64,000 nucleotides of DNA from 73-13 sp035556075. GTDB taxonomy: Bacteria; Actinomycetota; Actinomycetes; Actinomycetales; Microbacteriaceae. This document shows, in pieces, positions 33,917 through 42,615 of this stretch. Below the pieces are notes generated by a model. That model saw only the letters and a program-made list of their open reading frames with translations, searched no databases and was not told the DNA's origin. The position numbers were made by a program, and so were the translations under genes. How positions within the stretch are numbered: the stretch's first letter is position 1; every line of letters begins with the position of its first letter. The stretch is taken from assembly GCA_035556075.1 (NCBI GenBank), contig DATMFQ010000006.1:138423-202422 (forward strand), in the 5' to 3' direction.

Positions 33917-34987
33917 ATGGCCCACCTGTGGCGCGGGGTGCTCGAGGAGTACCGCGACCGTCTCGACGTGACCGAGACGACCCCGATCGTGACCCTCGGC
34001 GAGGGCGGCACGCCGCTCATCCCGGCCCCGGCGCTCAGCCGACGCACCGGCGCTGAGGTCTACATCAAATTCGAGGGCATGAACCCGACGGGCTCCTTCA
34101 AGGACCGCGGCATGACGATGGCGATCTCGAAGGCCGTGGAGCGCGGCGCCGAGGCGATCGTGTGCGCGTCCACGGGGAACACCTCCGCCTCTGCGGCCGC
34201 CTACGCCGCGCACGCCGGCATCGTCGCGGCGGTGCTCGTGCCGGAGGGCAAGATCTCGATGGGCAAGATGGCCCAGGCCGTCGCACACGGCGCCCGGATC
34301 GTACAGCTCCAGGGCAATTTTGACGATTGCCTCGACGTGGCCCGCGAACTCGCGGCGAACTACGCGGTCCACCTCGTCAACTCGGTCAACAACGACCGCA
34401 TCGAGGGGCAGAAGACAGCCGCCTTCGAGGTCGTCGACGTGCTCGGCGACGCCCCCGACATCCACATCGTGCCGGTCGGCAACGCCGGGAACTACACCGC
34501 CTACCACCGCGGCTACCGCGAGGAGGCCGACCGTGGGGCGACGACGCGACTCCCGCGCATGTTTGGTTTCCAGGCCGCCGGTTCCGCGCCCATCGTCCGC
34601 GGCGAGGTCGTCACGAATCCCGAGACCATTGCGACTGCGATCCGTATCGGCAAGCCCGCCTCCTGGGAGCTCGCACTTGCCGCGCGGGACGACAGCGACG
34701 GCTACTTCGGGGCCATCAGCGACGACGACATCCTCGCGGCACAGGGCGTGCTCGCCCGCGAGGTCGGGATCTTCGTCGAACCCGGCTCAGCCGCCTCGAT
34801 CGCCGGGCTCCTCGAGCGCGCTGCTGCCGGCGCGATCCCCGCGGGGACGAAGGTCGTCGCGACCGTGACCGGCCACGGGCTCAAGGACCCGAACTGGGGA
34901 CTGCGGCTGCCCGACGGCAGTAACGCGCAGCCGACGGTCACCGCCGTGGACACCGCCGCGGTGGCGGGTGTGCTGGGGCTCAGCTGA
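33917..34987 (+). CDS. thrC: threonine synthase
   Basis: A PLP enzyme of 356 residues. The lysine is in PTGSFKDRGM (near residue 60), and the glycine-rich phosphate loop is VGNAGNYTAY (near 190). It converts O-phosphohomoserine to threonine. Its stop shares one base with the thrB start (TGATG), so thrC-thrB are translated together. Confidence 0.95.
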   Translation: MAHLWRGVLEEYRDRLDVTETTPIVTLGEGGTPLIPAPALSRRTGAEVYIKFEGMNPTGSFKDRGMTMAISKAVERGAEAIVCASTGNTSASAAAYAAHAGIVAAVLVPEGKISMGKMAQAVAHGARIVQLQGNFDDCLDVARELAANYAVHLVNSVNNDRIEGQKTAAFEVVDVLGDAPDIHIVPVGNAGNYTAYHRGYREEADRGATTRLPRMFGFQAAGSAPIVRGEVVTNPETIATAIRIGKPASWELALAARDDSDGYFGAISDDDILAAQGVLAREVGIFVEPGSAASIAGLLERAAAGAIPAGTKVVATVTGHGLKDPNWGLRLPDGSNAQPTVTAVDTAAVAGVLGLS

Positions 34988-35928
34988 TGACCGACGGCGT
35001 GCCGCTGGGCCGCGCCGTCGACGTGCGGGTGCCCGCCTCGAGTGCGAATCTCGGGCCCGGCTTCGACACCTTCGGCCTCGCGCTGAGCATCTATGACGAG
35101 CTGACGATCATGGCGGTGCCCGGGACCGATGCCCGCGTCGAGGTCACGGGCATCGGTGCGGGGACCGTCCCCGAGGATGCCACCAACCTCGTCGTGCGAT
35201 CGATGCGTCGCGCATTCGACCACCTCGGTGTGCCGATGCCCGGCATTCATATCGCCGCGAAGAATGCGGTGCCGCACAGCAGCGGACTCGGCTCATCCGC
35301 CGCGGCGATCATTGCCGGCCTCATGGGCGCGAAGGGACTCCTCGAGCGCGATGGCGCGCTCACCGCGCACGACCTGCTCGTCCTCGCCACCGAGATCGAG
35401 GGGCACCCCGACAATGTCGCCCCAGCGCTGTATGGCGGACTCACGATCGCCTGGACGGGGCCGCACGGGCCGCGCGCGAAGAAGTTCAACGTCCACCGCG
35501 GGGTGTCGCCCCTCGTCTGCGTCCCCGAGTTCGAGGTGCCGACGGAGGTCGCCCGCGCACTGCAGCCGAGTTCGGTGCCGTATGAGGACGCCATCTTCAA
35601 CCTGTCCCGCTCGGCGCTCCTCGTCGCGGCACTCGTGCAGAGCCCCGAGCTGCTCTTCGAGGCGACCGACGACCGGCTCCACCAGGATTACCGGGCGAGT
35701 GCGATGCCCGAGACGCACGGGCTCGTGCAGCGCCTGCGCCGGGCCGGTCACGCCGCTGTCGTGTCGGGAGCTGGGCCGTCGATTCTCGTGCTCGCCGCGG
35801 ACCCCGCCGAGCGGGCCGCCGCCGCCGCGATCGTCGCGGCCGAGAGCCGCACACCGTGGCGCTCGCTCACACCCGCCGTGGACTTCAAGGGTGCTACAGT
35901 GGCACCGCACCGTGCGGATGGCGCCTGA
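34987..35928 (+). CDS. thrB: homoserine kinase
   Basis: A GHMP kinase of 313 residues with the ATP-binding PHSSGLGSSAAAI (near residue 97) and a C-terminal glycine-rich VSGAGPSIL. It makes O-phosphohomoserine for ThrC. A TACAGT -10-like box at 35895-35900, inside its end, may start the rho transcript. Confidence 0.94.
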   Translation: MTDGVPLGRAVDVRVPASSANLGPGFDTFGLALSIYDELTIMAVPGTDARVEVTGIGAGTVPEDATNLVVRSMRRAFDHLGVPMPGIHIAAKNAVPHSSGLGSSAAAIIAGLMGAKGLLERDGALTAHDLLVLATEIEGHPDNVAPALYGGLTIAWTGPHGPRAKKFNVHRGVSPLVCVPEFEVPTEVARALQPSSVPYEDAIFNLSRSALLVAALVQSPELLFEATDDRLHQDYRASAMPETHGLVQRLRRAGHAAVVSGAGPSILVLAADPAERAAAAAIVAAESRTPWRSLTPAVDFKGATVAPHRADGA

Positions 35929-36007
35929 TTCCAGGGGCACGCCCGGTTCCCACCCTCACCGCCCACCTCGTGGTTGCCGATGTCGGCAGCGATGAAGGGG
36001 CATCAAT

Positions 36008-36040
36008 CTCCGCCGCGGATGTGATCCGTCTCAGGCGGAG
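36008..36040 (+). promoter_or_regulatory. leader hairpin overlapping the rho ribosome-binding site
   Basis: CTCCGCC (36008-36014) pairs with GGCGGAG (36034-36040), with an inner GGAT/ATCC pairing. The 3' arm runs into the purine-rich GGAGGAAGGAAG that precedes the rho ATG at 36056. The fold could limit translation of rho. The rest of 35929-36055 shows nothing else. Confidence 0.4.
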
Positions 36041-36055
36041 GAAGGAAGTCAAGAC

Positions 36056-37648
36056 ATGACCGAAGACCAGATCACGCCGCTCGAGGACACACCGGAGACG
36101 GCCGAGGCGCCGACTGCCGCGAAGGAGGCTGTCGACCCGGCTCGGCAGGCCGAGCTCGACGCGCTCGCTGCCGAGCTGCAGGGCAAGGCTCCCGCCAAGA
36201 AGCCGGTCCGCAAGTCCCGTCGGGTGACCGTGCAGGACCCGAACGAGCTCCCGGCCGAGGCCCCGGAGGCCGGCGCAACCGAGACTCCCGCCGCCGAGGG
36301 CACGCCCGCGGGCGAGGAGCCGGCTGAGGCGGCTCCCGCGAAGCGCACCAGCCGCACGAGCAAAACGACTGCGAAGCGCGGCACCAGCGCCGCCGCGAAG
36401 ACGGCCGCGGCCGCGGAGTCCGCCGAGTCCGAGGCGGAGCTCGACGAGACCGCCGCCGAACCGGACCAGCAGTCCGGGCGCGCCAAGCGGTCGGTCAAGG
36501 CCGAGACAGCCGCGACCGACAGCGACGCGACGGCCGACGACGCCACTGCCGAGGTGTCGGCCGAGCCCGCAGCCGACAGCCCGGAGAACCAGGATGCGTC
36601 CGAGACCGCCGACGGCGACGCCGCGGACGGTGACGGGGAGGGCTCCGGCCGCTCCCGCTCCCGCTCCCGCCGCGGTCGGAGCCGCAGCGGCGGCACGACC
36701 GCGGAGGCACCCGCCGACGCCGAGGACGGCAGCGGTCGCGGTCGCGGCCGCGGCCGTGGTCGCAACGGCGGCCGGCTCGGCGACGACGTCGAACCCGAGA
36801 TCCTGCCTGACGACGTCCTGCTCCCGATCGCCGGGATCCTCGACGTGCTCGACAACTATGCATTCGTGCGCACCACCGGCTACCTCGCCGGCGTCACCGA
36901 CGTGTATGTCTCGCTCGGCCAGGTGAAGAAGTACGGCCTGCGCAAGGGCGACGCCGTCGTCGGCGCCATCCGGCAGCCGCGGGACGGCGAACAGCACGGG
37001 CGCCAGAAGTACAACGCGCTCGTCAAGGTCGACTCCGTCAACGGTGTCGCGACGGACGCTTCGGCGACCCGCACCGAGTTCGAGGCGCTGACGCCCGTCC
37101 GCCCGACCGCAGCCCTCGCGAGCGACACGATGCGCGGCCAGCGGGCCGTCGTCATCGGCGCGACCGGCGCGGGCAAGACCCAGCGGGTCGCCAAGCTCGC
37201 CGCCGAAGTGAGTGCGGCCCAACCGGACGGGCACCTCATGGTCATCCTCGTCGCGCCCAGGCCCGAGGAGATCACCGAGTTCCGCCGCGCCGTCAAGGGC
37301 GAGGTCGTCGTCTCCGGTCTCGAGTTGAGTGCTGAGGACCACGTCACGGTCGTCGAGCTCGCGGTCGAGCGCGCGAAGCGGCTCGTCGAGCTCGGCATCG
37401 ACGTCGTCGTGCTCATCGACTCCATCACGCAGCTCGGCCGTGCCTACGCCTCGCTCGCGCCGGGCGCCCGCGGCGTCCTCGACGACCCCTCGATCGCGCT
37501 GCCCGCGAAGCGACTCCTCGGCGCCGCCCGCGCCACGGAGGAGGGTGCCTCGCTCACGATCGTCGCGACGGCCTCGGCGGAGACCCCGCTCGACCGGCTC
37601 GTGGCGACCGAGCTCGCCGCGATCGCGAACGCGACCGTCCAGCTCTGA
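36056..37648 (+). CDS. rho: transcription termination factor Rho, C-terminally truncated and catalytically degenerate
   Basis: A protein of 530 residues at the canonical thrB-rho-prfA site. Residues 1-245 are an Ala/Glu/Arg/Gly-rich extension with RS and RG repeats, common in actinobacterial Rho. The cold-shock RNA-binding domain (about 250-330, with YVSLGQVKKYGLRKGD) is well kept. The ATPase core is altered: the P-loop is GATGAGKT (368-375) in place of PPKAGKT; Ala400-Pro401 replace the Asp-Glu before RPEE that includes the catalytic Glu; Walker B is VLIDSIT (453-459). The protein stops at ATVQL, aligned with the GNMEL region, so the arginine-finger segment (RIFPA) and the last 110 or so residues are missing. 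No continuation exists in other frames: prfA starts 12 bp later. It may be non-hydrolysing, or a full Rho may be encoded elsewhere. Confidence 0.85.
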   Translation: MTEDQITPLEDTPETAEAPTAAKEAVDPARQAELDALAAELQGKAPAKKPVRKSRRVTVQDPNELPAEAPEAGATETPAAEGTPAGEEPAEAAPAKRTSRTSKTTAKRGTSAAAKTAAAAESAESEAELDETAAEPDQQSGRAKRSVKAETAATDSDATADDATAEVSAEPAADSPENQDASETADGDAADGDGEGSGRSRSRSRRGRSRSGGTTAEAPADAEDGSGRGRGRGRGRNGGRLGDDVEPEILPDDVLLPIAGILDVLDNYAFVRTTGYLAGVTDVYVSLGQVKKYGLRKGDAVVGAIRQPRDGEQHGRQKYNALVKVDSVNGVATDASATRTEFEALTPVRPTAALASDTMRGQRAVVIGATGAGKTQRVAKLAAEVSAAQPDGHLMVILVAPRPEEITEFRRAVKGEVVVSGLELSAEDHVTVVELAVERAKRLVELGIDVVVLIDSITQLGRAYASLAPGARGVLDDPSIALPAKRLLGAARATEEGASLTIVATASAETPLDRLVATELAAIANATVQL

Positions 37649-37660
37649 GCTGGCGGCGCC

Positions 37661-38728
37661 ATGTTTGAGCAAGTCGAGCCGCTCGCCGAGGAGCATCGCC
37701 TCCTCGGCGAGCAGCTCGGCGATCCCGCCCTGCACAGTGACCAGGTCCGCGCCAAGCAGGTCAACCGCCGATACAGCGAGCTCTCCCGGATCGTGCACGC
37801 CCACGCGGAGTGGCAGCACGCCGTTGACGACCTCGCGGCCGCCGAGGAGCTTGCCGGGCTCGACGCGGACCTCGCCGCGGAGGTGCCGGCCATGTCGGCG
37901 CTCGTCGACGAGCGCGCCGAGCGGCTTCGACGCCTCCTCATCCCGCGCGATGCCAACGATGCCCGTGACGTCATCATGGAGATCAAGATGGGCGAGGGCG
38001 GTGAGGAGTCGGCGCTGTTTGCCGGTGACCTGCTCCGGATGTACCTCCGGTACGCGGAGTCGCGCGGCTGGCGCACCGAGATCATCGAGCAGACCCCGAC
38101 CGACCTCGGCGGCATCAAGGACGTCCAGGTCGCGATCAAGGGCGCCTCGAGCGACCCGGCCGAGGGCGTTTGGGCCCACCTCAAGTTCGAGGGCGGCGTC
38201 CACCGCGTCCAGCGGGTCCCCGTGACGGAGACGCAGGGCCGCATACATACCTCCGCCGCCGGCGTGCTCGTGTTCCCCGAGGTCGACGCCCCCGAGGAGC
38301 TCACGATCGACCCGCATGAGCTGCGGATCGACGTCTACCGCTCCTCCGGCCCGGGCGGCCAGTCGGTGAACACGACGGACTCCGCGGTCCGCATCACCCA
38401 CATTCCTACTGGCATCGTCGTCTCGATGCAGAACGAGAAGTCGCAACTGCAGAACCGGGAGGCAGGAATGCGGGTCCTGCGCGCGCGGCTCCTCGCACGT
38501 CAGCAGGAGGAGGCGGAGGCGGAGTCCGCGCAGCTGCGGAAGTCGCAGATCCGCACGGTCGACCGCTCGGAGCGGATCCGCACCTACAACTTCCCGGAGA
38601 ACCGGATCGCCGACCACCGCACCGGCTACAAGGCCTACAACCTCGACCAGGTCATGGATGGTGCGCTCGACCCGGTCATCCAGTCCTGCATCGAGGCGGA
38701 TGAGGCCGAGCGCCTCGCGAGCCTCTGA
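37661..38728 (+). CDS. prfA: peptide chain release factor 1
   Basis: A protein of 355 residues that reads UAA/UAG stop codons and triggers peptide release. The GGQ motif lies in SGPGGQSVNTTDS (near residue 230) and the N-terminal helical domain is complete. It starts 12 bp after rho and is followed 5 bp later by prmC, whose product methylates the GGQ glutamine. Confidence 0.95.
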   Translation: MFEQVEPLAEEHRLLGEQLGDPALHSDQVRAKQVNRRYSELSRIVHAHAEWQHAVDDLAAAEELAGLDADLAAEVPAMSALVDERAERLRRLLIPRDANDARDVIMEIKMGEGGEESALFAGDLLRMYLRYAESRGWRTEIIEQTPTDLGGIKDVQVAIKGASSDPAEGVWAHLKFEGGVHRVQRVPVTETQGRIHTSAAGVLVFPEVDAPEELTIDPHELRIDVYRSSGPGGQSVNTTDSAVRITHIPTGIVVSMQNEKSQLQNREAGMRVLRARLLARQQEEAEAESAQLRKSQIRTVDRSERIRTYNFPENRIADHRTGYKAYNLDQVMDGALDPVIQSCIEADEAERLASL

Positions 38729-38733
38729 CACCC

Positions 38734-39606
38734 GTGCCCACACCTGACACCGGGATCAAGGCGGCGCTCGAGTCGGGGGCGTCGCGGCTGGCGGCCGCGG
38801 GCGTCCCGACCCCCGAGGTGGACGCCGCACTCCTGCTCGCACACGTGCTCGGGCTCGGTCGGGGCGAGCTCGCGGCCAAATCCGTCGCTGGCGCCGCCGT
38901 CGATGCGGTGGCCCGGACCGCCTACGACGCGGCCCTCGACCGTCGCGCGGCCCGCGAGCCGCTGCAGCACATCACGGGCGTCGCCCACTTCCGACACCTG
39001 ACGCTCGCGGTGGGGCCGGGCGTCTTCGTGCCGCGCCCAGAGACCGAGCTCCTCGCGCAGCTCGCGATCGACGCACTGCTCGCGGTGCCGGACCCGCGGC
39101 CGATCGGCGTCGACCTCGGCACCGGCTCGGGTGCGATCGGGATCGCGATGGCGACGGAGGTGCCGCACGCGCGCGTCGTCGCCGTCGAGCGCTCCGCCGA
39201 CGCGATGGGCTGGGCGCAGCAGAATGCCCGCACGAGCGGGGCGACGAATCTCGAGCTCGTGCTCGGTGATCTCCGCGATGGCCTCCCCGAGCTGGACGGC
39301 CGGGTCCACGTCGTCGCCTCGAATCCGCCCTACATCCCGCTCGGCGCGATCCCGCGCGATCCCGAGGTGCACCACTACGACCCGGCCCTCGCACTCTACG
39401 GCGGTGACGACGGCCTCGACCTGGTGCGTGCGCTCGCGGTGACTGCCGCCCGGCTCCTCGTGCCGGGCGGCCTCCTCGCGATCGAACACGGCGAGTTCCA
39501 GGCCACCGGCGTGCAGGACATCCTCGCGACCGACCACTGGCGCGCGATCGCGACACACCGGGACCTGACGACGCGCCCGCGGGTCACCACGGCGCTGCGT
39601 GCCTGA
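38734..39606 (+). CDS. prmC: peptide chain release factor N(5)-glutamine methyltransferase
   Basis: A SAM-dependent methyltransferase of 290 residues with motif I VDLGTGSGAIGIAMA and the substrate-glutamine motif NPPYIP (near residue 195). GTG start at 38734. Standard partner of prfA. Confidence 0.94.
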   Translation: MPTPDTGIKAALESGASRLAAAGVPTPEVDAALLLAHVLGLGRGELAAKSVAGAAVDAVARTAYDAALDRRAAREPLQHITGVAHFRHLTLAVGPGVFVPRPETELLAQLAIDALLAVPDPRPIGVDLGTGSGAIGIAMATEVPHARVVAVERSADAMGWAQQNARTSGATNLELVLGDLRDGLPELDGRVHVVASNPPYIPLGAIPRDPEVHHYDPALALYGGDDGLDLVRALAVTAARLLVPGGLLAIEHGEFQATGVQDILATDHWRAIATHRDLTTRPRVTTALRA

Positions 39607-39647
39607 CATGAGGAATGCGCGGGGACGCCGTGGGAGGATGGGGGACG

Positions 39648-40349
39648 ATGGCCGAGACCTTTGACGTGACTTCGACGGACGGCGTCCTCGACGGGCTCCG
39701 GGCAGCGCGCGCGGCGCTGGGCCGCGGTGAGCTCGTCGTCATGCCGACGGACACCGTGTACGGCTTGGCGGCCGACGCCTTCACCCCCTCGGCGGTGGCG
39801 GCCCTCGTGGCGGCGAAGGGGCGGACGCTCGCGAGCCCACCGCCGGTCCTCATCCCCGACCTCGCGACACTCGATGCGCTCGCGGAGACGGTGCCGGACG
39901 CGGTGCGCACGCTCGTCACCGAACTGTGGCCGGGGCCGCTCACCGTCATCCTCGCGGCACGCAGCTCGCTCGACTGGGAGTTGGGGGAGACGCGGGGGAC
40001 CGTCGCGCTTAGGCTGCCGGATGACCCGGTGGCTCGGCAACTCCTCAAGGACGTTGGTCCGCTCGCGGTGTCGAGCGCGAACCACACGGGCCAGGCCCCA
40101 GCGACGTCCGGGGCCGAGGCCGTCGCGGCACTCGGTGACGCCGTCGCCGTCGTGCTCGATGGGGGACCGCGGGGCGGTGTCCCGAGCACGATCATCGACG
40201 CGACCGGACTGTCGCGGCCCGAGGGGCAGTTGCGCATCGTTCGTGACGGCATCGTGCCGGCGCAGCGCATCGCGGACCTCGTCGCGGGCACCGCGACGGT
40301 GCAGGGCGTCGATGGCGCGACCATCGCACCGGCCGGGGGTGCCGCATGA
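39648..40349 (+). CDS. tsaC: L-threonylcarbamoyladenylate synthase (Sua5/YrdC/TsaC type)
   Basis: A YrdC-fold protein of 233 residues that makes threonylcarbamoyl-AMP for t6A37 in tRNA. Motifs: MPTDTVYGLAADA, KGRT (usual KGRP), and SSANHTGQAP. It ends soon after the YrdC domain, so it is nearer TsaC than full Sua5. GGAGG precedes the ATG at 39648. In many relatives a wecA/rfe gene lies between this gene and atpI; here the stop overlaps the next start (ATGA). Confidence 0.92.
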   Translation: MAETFDVTSTDGVLDGLRAARAALGRGELVVMPTDTVYGLAADAFTPSAVAALVAAKGRTLASPPPVLIPDLATLDALAETVPDAVRTLVTELWPGPLTVILAARSSLDWELGETRGTVALRLPDDPVARQLLKDVGPLAVSSANHTGQAPATSGAEAVAALGDAVAVVLDGGPRGGVPSTIIDATGLSRPEGQLRIVRDGIVPAQRIADLVAGTATVQGVDGATIAPAGGAA

Positions 40350-40828
40350 CCATCTCCCGCATTCTTGGCCGCGCCCTCTGGTGGCAGGCGGGCCTCACTG
40401 TCATCGTCGTCATCGTCGGCGGCGTGATGGCCTGGTTCGTCGGCGGCATGCCCGCCGTCATCGGCGTCGTGCTCGGCGGGGTGCTCGCGGTCGTCTTCAT
40501 GGGGATGACCGGGGTCAGCATCCTCATCGGCAACCGCGTGACGAAAGGCCAGCCGGGTGACGCGCTCGGGTTCTTCGCCATCGTGCTCGGCGGCTGGCTC
40601 GCGAAGTTCGTCGTCTTTCTCATCGTCGGCCTCGCGCTGCGCGGCGCCGACTGGCTCGTGCCCCAAGCATTCGGCATCACCGCGATCATCGTCGTGGTCG
40701 GCAGCCTCGTCATCGACGGCATCACGGTCGCGCGCAGCCGGATGCCCGCCATCGACGTCAAGCTCCCGATCTTCCAGCCGGAGGCCGAGATTCCGCCGCG
40801 GACGGAACAGGATTCAGCGCCCGAGTGA
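40346..40828 (+). CDS. AtpI-like membrane protein of the ATP synthase locus
   Basis: A protein of 160 residues with four membrane helices (about 15-35, 37-58, 78-98, 108-126) and a polar, Pro/Glu-rich tail. Position directly before atpB and topology fit the actinobacterial AtpI-like assembly or Mg2+-uptake helper of F-type synthase. Sequence conservation in this family is low, so the name rests on location. Confidence 0.65.
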   Translation: MTISRILGRALWWQAGLTVIVVIVGGVMAWFVGGMPAVIGVVLGGVLAVVFMGMTGVSILIGNRVTKGQPGDALGFFAIVLGGWLAKFVVFLIVGLALRGADWLVPQAFGITAIIVVVGSLVIDGITVARSRMPAIDVKLPIFQPEAEIPPRTEQDSAPE

Positions 40829-40861
40829 TCGTGTGCGGCGGGCGGGGGCTCGAAGTCTTGA

Positions 40862-40867
40862 TAGGCT
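40862..40867 (+). promoter_or_regulatory. candidate -10 box of the atp operon
   Basis: TAGGCT at 40862-40867 in the 105-bp gap before atpB would give a leader of about 60 nt. No clear -35 is seen. Confidence 0.35.
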
Positions 40868-40933
40868 GACTGCCGTTCTTATCCCCTCGCCGCGCGATCG
40901 CACCGGTCCGCCCCGATCCAGGAGACTGTCCTG

Positions 40934-41764
40934 TTGACCAGCCTCGTCTTCGGCCTGAAGGCTCCGTTCACGACCGCAGACGATGCCATCGACACGGGCG
41001 GTCCGGTCTTCCACGGCCCGGAGATCGGTGAGTTCTTCCCGGAGGCGGTGCTCTTCATCGGCACGCCGTTCGAGATGAACCGGATCATGATCCTCCGGGT
41101 CATCATCACCCTCCTCGTCATGTTCATCCTGTGGCTCGCGGCCTCGCGCATGCGGGTCGTGCCGACGCGCTTCCAGGGCATGGTCGAGTACGTTCTCGGC
41201 GTCCCGCGCAAGATGACGTGGGATCTGCTCGGGGAGCATGACGGTCGGCGATTCCTGCCGCTCATCACGACGGTGTTCCTCCTCGTGCTGAGTTTCAACT
41301 TCATGGGCATCATTCCGCCCGCCAATATCGCGCTGACGAGCGTCATCGGCGTGCCGCTGCTGCTCGCCGTCGTCTCCTACGTCGTCTTCATCTATGCGGG
41401 GATCAAGCGGCACGGCTGGAAGTTCTTCTGGAACTCGCTCGTGCCCAAGGGCGTGCCCGGGTTCGTCGTGCCGATCGTCGCCATCATCGAGCTCGTCTCG
41501 ACGTTCATCCTGCGGCCGGTCACCCTGACGCTGCGTCTCCTCATGAACATGATGGTCGGCCACCTCCTCCTCGTGCTGTTCTTCGTGGCGACCTCGTTCT
41601 TCCTCTTCGAGATGGAGGGCGGCTGGAAGCTGCTCGGCGCCGGCACGCTCGCCTTCGGGTTCGCCTGGAGCGCCTTCGAGATCCTCGTCTCGATCCTGCA
41701 GGCCTACGTCTTCGCCGTCCTCACCACGCTCTACATTCAGCTCGCCCTCGCGGACGATCACTGA
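40934..41764 (+). CDS. atpB: F-type ATP synthase subunit a
   Basis: A proton-channel subunit of 276 residues with five or more membrane helices. The essential arginine lies in the conserved RPVTLTLRLLMNMMVGH segment near residue 200. The TTG at 40934 is supported by AGGAGA 8 nt upstream. It is first of atpB-E-F-H-A-G-D-C. Confidence 0.94.
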   Translation: MTSLVFGLKAPFTTADDAIDTGGPVFHGPEIGEFFPEAVLFIGTPFEMNRIMILRVIITLLVMFILWLAASRMRVVPTRFQGMVEYVLGVPRKMTWDLLGEHDGRRFLPLITTVFLLVLSFNFMGIIPPANIALTSVIGVPLLLAVVSYVVFIYAGIKRHGWKFFWNSLVPKGVPGFVVPIVAIIELVSTFILRPVTLTLRLLMNMMVGHLLLVLFFVATSFFLFEMEGGWKLLGAGTLAFGFAWSAFEILVSILQAYVFAVLTTLYIQLALADDH

Positions 41765-41808
41765 ATCGCATTGACCTCACACACCATCCAGGAAGGAACA
41801 CCACCTAA

Positions 41809-42024
41809 ATGAACGAGCTCTCCGGCAACATTGCCACCGTCGGCTACGGCCTCGCCGCGATCGGCCCGGCCATCGGCATCGGCCTGGTCGTCGGCAAGAC
41901 GATCGAGTCGGTCGCCCGCCAGCCCGAGCTGCAGGGTCGCCTGCAGACCCTCATGTGGATCGGTATCGCCTTCACGGAGGCCCTCGCCTTCATCGGCATC
42001 GCGACCTACTTCTTCATGGTCTGA
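41809..42024 (+). CDS. atpE: F-type ATP synthase subunit c
   Basis: A 71-residue hairpin of two membrane helices. The ion-binding carboxylate is Glu57 in AFTEALAF, and the RQPE loop (38-40) contacts subunit gamma. The Gly-rich first helix is intact. No sodium-site signature is seen, so it uses protons. Confidence 0.96.
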   Translation: MNELSGNIATVGYGLAAIGPAIGIGLVVGKTIESVARQPELQGRLQTLMWIGIAFTEALAFIGIATYFFMV

Positions 42025-42073
42025 CCCTCAGGCACCGCCTCCTTCCCTGCTACGAACGAACGGATAACCGACC

Positions 42074-42613
42074 ATGACTGACGGCGTGATCCTGGCCGCG
42101 GAGCCCATCAACCCGCTCCTGCCGGCTGTGCCCGATCTCGTCTGGGGCGCGGTCGTCTTCGTGTTGCTGCTCGCCTTCATCGGCTGGTACGTGCTGCCGC
42201 GGGTCAACCGCGCACTCGACGCCCGCGCTGAGGCCATCCAGGGCGGCATCGAGAAGGCGGAAGCCGCGCAGGCGGAGGCGAGCGCTGCCCTCGCCCAGTA
42301 CCAGGAGCAGCTTGCTGCCGGTCGTGCCGAGGCCGCGGAGATCCGCGAGCAGGCCCGCCAGGACGGCGCCGCCATCCTCGCGGAGCTCAAGGAGCAGGCC
42401 CAGGCCGAGGCGACCCGGATCACGACCGCCGCACAGGCGCAGATCGAGGCGGAGCGTCAGGCGGCGCTGGCCTCGCTCAAGTCCGAGGTCGGCTCGCTCG
42501 CCCTCGAGCTCGCCTCCGGTGTCGTCGGCCAGTCCCTCGCGGATGACGCGAAGGCCGGCGCGCTCGTCGACCAGTTCCTCAAGGACCTCGAGTCGAGTCA
42601 GGCGAGCAAGTAA
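42074..42613 (+). CDS. atpF: F-type ATP synthase subunit b
   Basis: A protein of 179 residues with one N-terminal membrane helix (about 21-41) followed by a long Ala/Glu/Gln-rich coiled coil that forms the peripheral stalk. It ends 2 bp before atpH. Confidence 0.94.
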   Translation: MTDGVILAAEPINPLLPAVPDLVWGAVVFVLLLAFIGWYVLPRVNRALDARAEAIQGGIEKAEAAQAEASAALAQYQEQLAAGRAEAAEIREQARQDGAAILAELKEQAQAEATRITTAAQAQIEAERQAALASLKSEVGSLALELASGVVGQSLADDAKAGALVDQFLKDLESSQASK

Positions 42614-42615
42614 CC

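Noticed and set aside
37329..38225. Possible frameshifted continuation of rho on the plus strand
   Set aside because: The translation is Ser/Arg-rich noise without RIFPA, GTRREE or LRRAL-type Rho motifs, so the truncation is not a simple frameshift.
35894..38743. A 949-codon open frame antisense to rho and prfA
   Set aside because: It is low-complexity and explained by third-position GC of the opposite genes. It also cannot supply the missing Rho C-terminus.
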